Positions 36,709-38,429 of a stretch of 38,429 bases of DNA are shown here, piece by piece. Position numbers and translations under genes: made by a program. A model generated the notes under the pieces. That model did not search any database. It was not told the DNA's origin and saw nothing but the letters and a program-made list of their open reading frames with translations. This DNA comes from an uncultured Hungatella sp. (GTDB lineage: Bacteria > Bacillota > Clostridia > Lachnospirales > Lachnospiraceae). Numbering within the stretch: the first letter of the stretch is position 1; each line of letters begins with the position of its first letter. The stretch is taken from the NCBI GenBank assembly GCA_949879025.1, contig CATLBO010000021.1, forward strand, positions 1-38,429, read 5' to 3'.

Positions 36709-36866
36709 GAAAAATTGTACCGAAAACTATCTGTATATGGGGAAAAATGTGCTGAATATTGACAAAAAGAAAAAAACTATAGCAATTTATGTTAATTTCT
36801 AGTAGAATCACAAGTGAGGCTTTTATAAAGCACATTTTCTTTATACAATTTACAGGTGGACTAATT

Positions 36867-38429
36867 ATGGATATCTTTAACGTAATCACGCTTTTTGGCG
36901 GATTGGCTATGTTCCTCTACGGTATGCGCATGATGGGCGACGGTTTAAAAGCCAGTTCCTCCGGCCCGCTGAAAAAGGCCATGGAACGAATTACCGGCAC
37001 CCCTCTAAAAGCTTTTCTTCTGGGTCTTGTCGTTACTGCAGTGATCCAGTCCTCAACCGCTACTATTGTCCTGACCTCCGGCCTTGTAGGCGCAGGTATT
37101 ATTTCCCTCCATCAGTCCCTGGGAATCATTGTCGGCGCAAACGTGGGCACTACTGTCACCGGACAGATTATCCGCCTGCTGGATCTTAATTCGTCAGGAA
37201 CCTGGTTTCTTCAGTTTCTGAAGCCCTCAACTCTGGCGCCTTTGGCCTTAATCGTCGGCATTATTATTCTTATGGGGGTAAAGTCCCATGATCTGGATAA
37301 AGCGGGGCATATTATCATTGGCTTTGGCATTCTGTTTTCCGGACTTCTGAATATGACAGACGCAGTGGAAATCCTTTCTGACAGCGGAATCGTAGAGCAG
37401 CTGTTCTCCCGGCTGGGAGAGAATCCTTTGCTTGGCTACTTATCCGGAGCCGGCGTTGCCTTTGTTCTGCAGAGTTCCTCTGCCACTATTGGCATCCTGC
37501 AGGCATTTTCTACTTCTGGGCAGCTGAGTTTTGGCGAGATCTATGCTGTTTTGGTAGGCGTTTATCTTGGAGACTGCGTGACCACTGCCATTGTGTGCAA
37601 CATAGGCGCAAAGCCGGAAGCCAAGCGGGTAGGCGTGGTAAATATTCTGTTTAATCTGTGCAAGTCTGTCCTGACCCTTGCCGTGATCATGATCATTCAC
37701 AAAGCCGGACTGTTGGACGGTATATGGGATCGTGCCATTTATTCCGGAGGCATTGCCAATGCCAATACGATCTTTAATCTGGCCTGCGCATTTGTTCTGC
37801 TTCCCTTTGTGGGGATCTATGAGAAAGCCAGTCACAGGCTGGTAAAGGATGAGCCAGCGGCGGCTGGAAAATATGACGAGATGCTGGATGCTTTAAACCC
37901 TGTCTTTATCAGCACGCCGGCTATGGCCTTTGGGCGCTGTTACGATATCCTTCTGGTAATGTTCCAGCTGGCAAAAACCAATATCAGCCGCGCCTCTTCC
38001 ATGTTTACCCAGTATGATCCGGAAACCATGAAGCTTATTGAGGAAGATGAGGATTATATTGATGCCATTGCTGATCGGGTAAGCAATTACCTGATTCAGA
38101 TTTCTGCTACCATCACCTCCCATTACCATGTGGAGATCATGAATTATTACTTTTCCGCCATTACGGAGTTTGAGCGTCTGGGGGATCATGCGCAGAATAT
38201 AGCTGGGATTGCGTCGGAACTTCATGAAAAAGACAATATATTTTCCAAAGACGCATTATCAGAGTTAAGCGTGCTCTGGCAGCTTTTGGACACCATTCTG
38301 GATCACACCAATGAAGCATTCCGGAAACAGAACCTGACAGAAGCCCGCTGCATTGAGCCTTTAGAGCAGGTTGTGGATGATATGGTAAATGTGTTAAAAG
38401 AACACCACCTGGATCCATTTTCACTGTAA
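36867..38429 (+). CDS. Na+/phosphate cotransporter, NptA/YjbB type with PhoU-like tail
   Basis: This is a 520-residue protein. The N-terminal half has the duplicated Na/Pi motifs: first QSSTATIV at 61-68, second QSSSATIG at 202-209, among about eight membrane helices. From about 340 a cytoplasmic helical PhoU-like domain follows. It imports phosphate with sodium. The ATG at 36867 follows AGGTGG; a longer start at 36789 would run over the promoter. The TAA is the last codon of the window. The tail ends LKEHHLDPFSL, shorter than I expect for a complete PhoU domain, so a premature stop or natural short form are both possible. Confidence 0.9.
   Translation: MDIFNVITLFGGLAMFLYGMRMMGDGLKASSSGPLKKAMERITGTPLKAFLLGLVVTAVIQSSTATIVLTSGLVGAGIISLHQSLGIIVGANVGTTVTGQIIRLLDLNSSGTWFLQFLKPSTLAPLALIVGIIILMGVKSHDLDKAGHIIIGFGILFSGLLNMTDAVEILSDSGIVEQLFSRLGENPLLGYLSGAGVAFVLQSSSATIGILQAFSTSGQLSFGEIYAVLVGVYLGDCVTTAIVCNIGAKPEAKRVGVVNILFNLCKSVLTLAVIMIIHKAGLLDGIWDRAIYSGGIANANTIFNLACAFVLLPFVGIYEKASHRLVKDEPAAAGKYDEMLDALNPVFISTPAMAFGRCYDILLVMFQLAKTNISRASSMFTQYDPETMKLIEEDEDYIDAIADRVSNYLIQISATITSHYHVEIMNYYFSAITEFERLGDHAQNIAGIASELHEKDNIFSKDALSELSVLWQLLDTILDHTNEAFRKQNLTEARCIEPLEQVVDDMVNVLKEHHLDPFSL

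Overview
The window looks like a chromosomal segment of a low-to-mid-GC Gram-positive anaerobe, most likely a gut Clostridia/Lachnospiraceae relative. The basis is strong AGGAGG-type ribosome binding sites, Bacillus/Clostridium-type promoters, an ECF transporter S component, a LytTR response regulator, a UvrX/YolD-type damage pair, and KtrAB next to KdpDE. The species cannot be fixed from sequence alone.

Layout. 1-3276: the edge of an unknown small gene, then a divergent regulator pair. One is a TPR-rich 684-residue protein with a degenerate histidine-kinase-like C-terminus; the other is a LytTR response regulator. Three 10-bp iterons lie between them. 3365-5969: an overlapping three-gene cassette of unknown function, made of a 432-residue partly membrane protein, a CxxC-rich YkgJ-like protein and a glycine/alanine-zipper membrane protein. 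This is the best candidate for an undescribed system. 6045-11276: aroD and a queuosine/queuine salvage locus (queL, qrtT, queK). A promoter, two hairpin repeats, a preQ1-I riboswitch and an intrinsic terminator precede queK. An IS110-family element, with its own candidate bridge RNA, sits between queK and qrtT. 11538-14830: an unassigned multi-spanning transporter and asparagine synthetase asnB. 14932-18604: the purine genes purE-purM-purN-purD from one good promoter.

18727-20989: a methyl-accepting chemotaxis protein with its own promoter and terminator. 21149-26730: a very large DUF4132-type protein and its small partner, both of unknown function. 26854-27112: a tRNA-Glu(CTC)/tRNA-Gly(CCC) pair with promoter and terminator. 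27215-29301: a Y-family polymerase and a YolD-like protein, a probable SOS pair. 29316-30927: a self-contained GH1 6-phospho-beta-glycosidase transcription unit. 30941-36708: potassium genes ktrB-ktrA, an 81-residue membrane protein, then kdpD-kdpE. 36867-38429: a Na+/phosphate cotransporter ending exactly at the window edge.

How the genes work together. QrtT would import queuosine or queuine, QueK would release queuine from the nucleoside, QueL would convert queuine to preQ1, and the preQ1 riboswitch would shut off the leader when preQ1 accumulates. In the potassium cluster, KdpDE is paired with the KtrAB channel system; no kdpFABC genes are present in the window.
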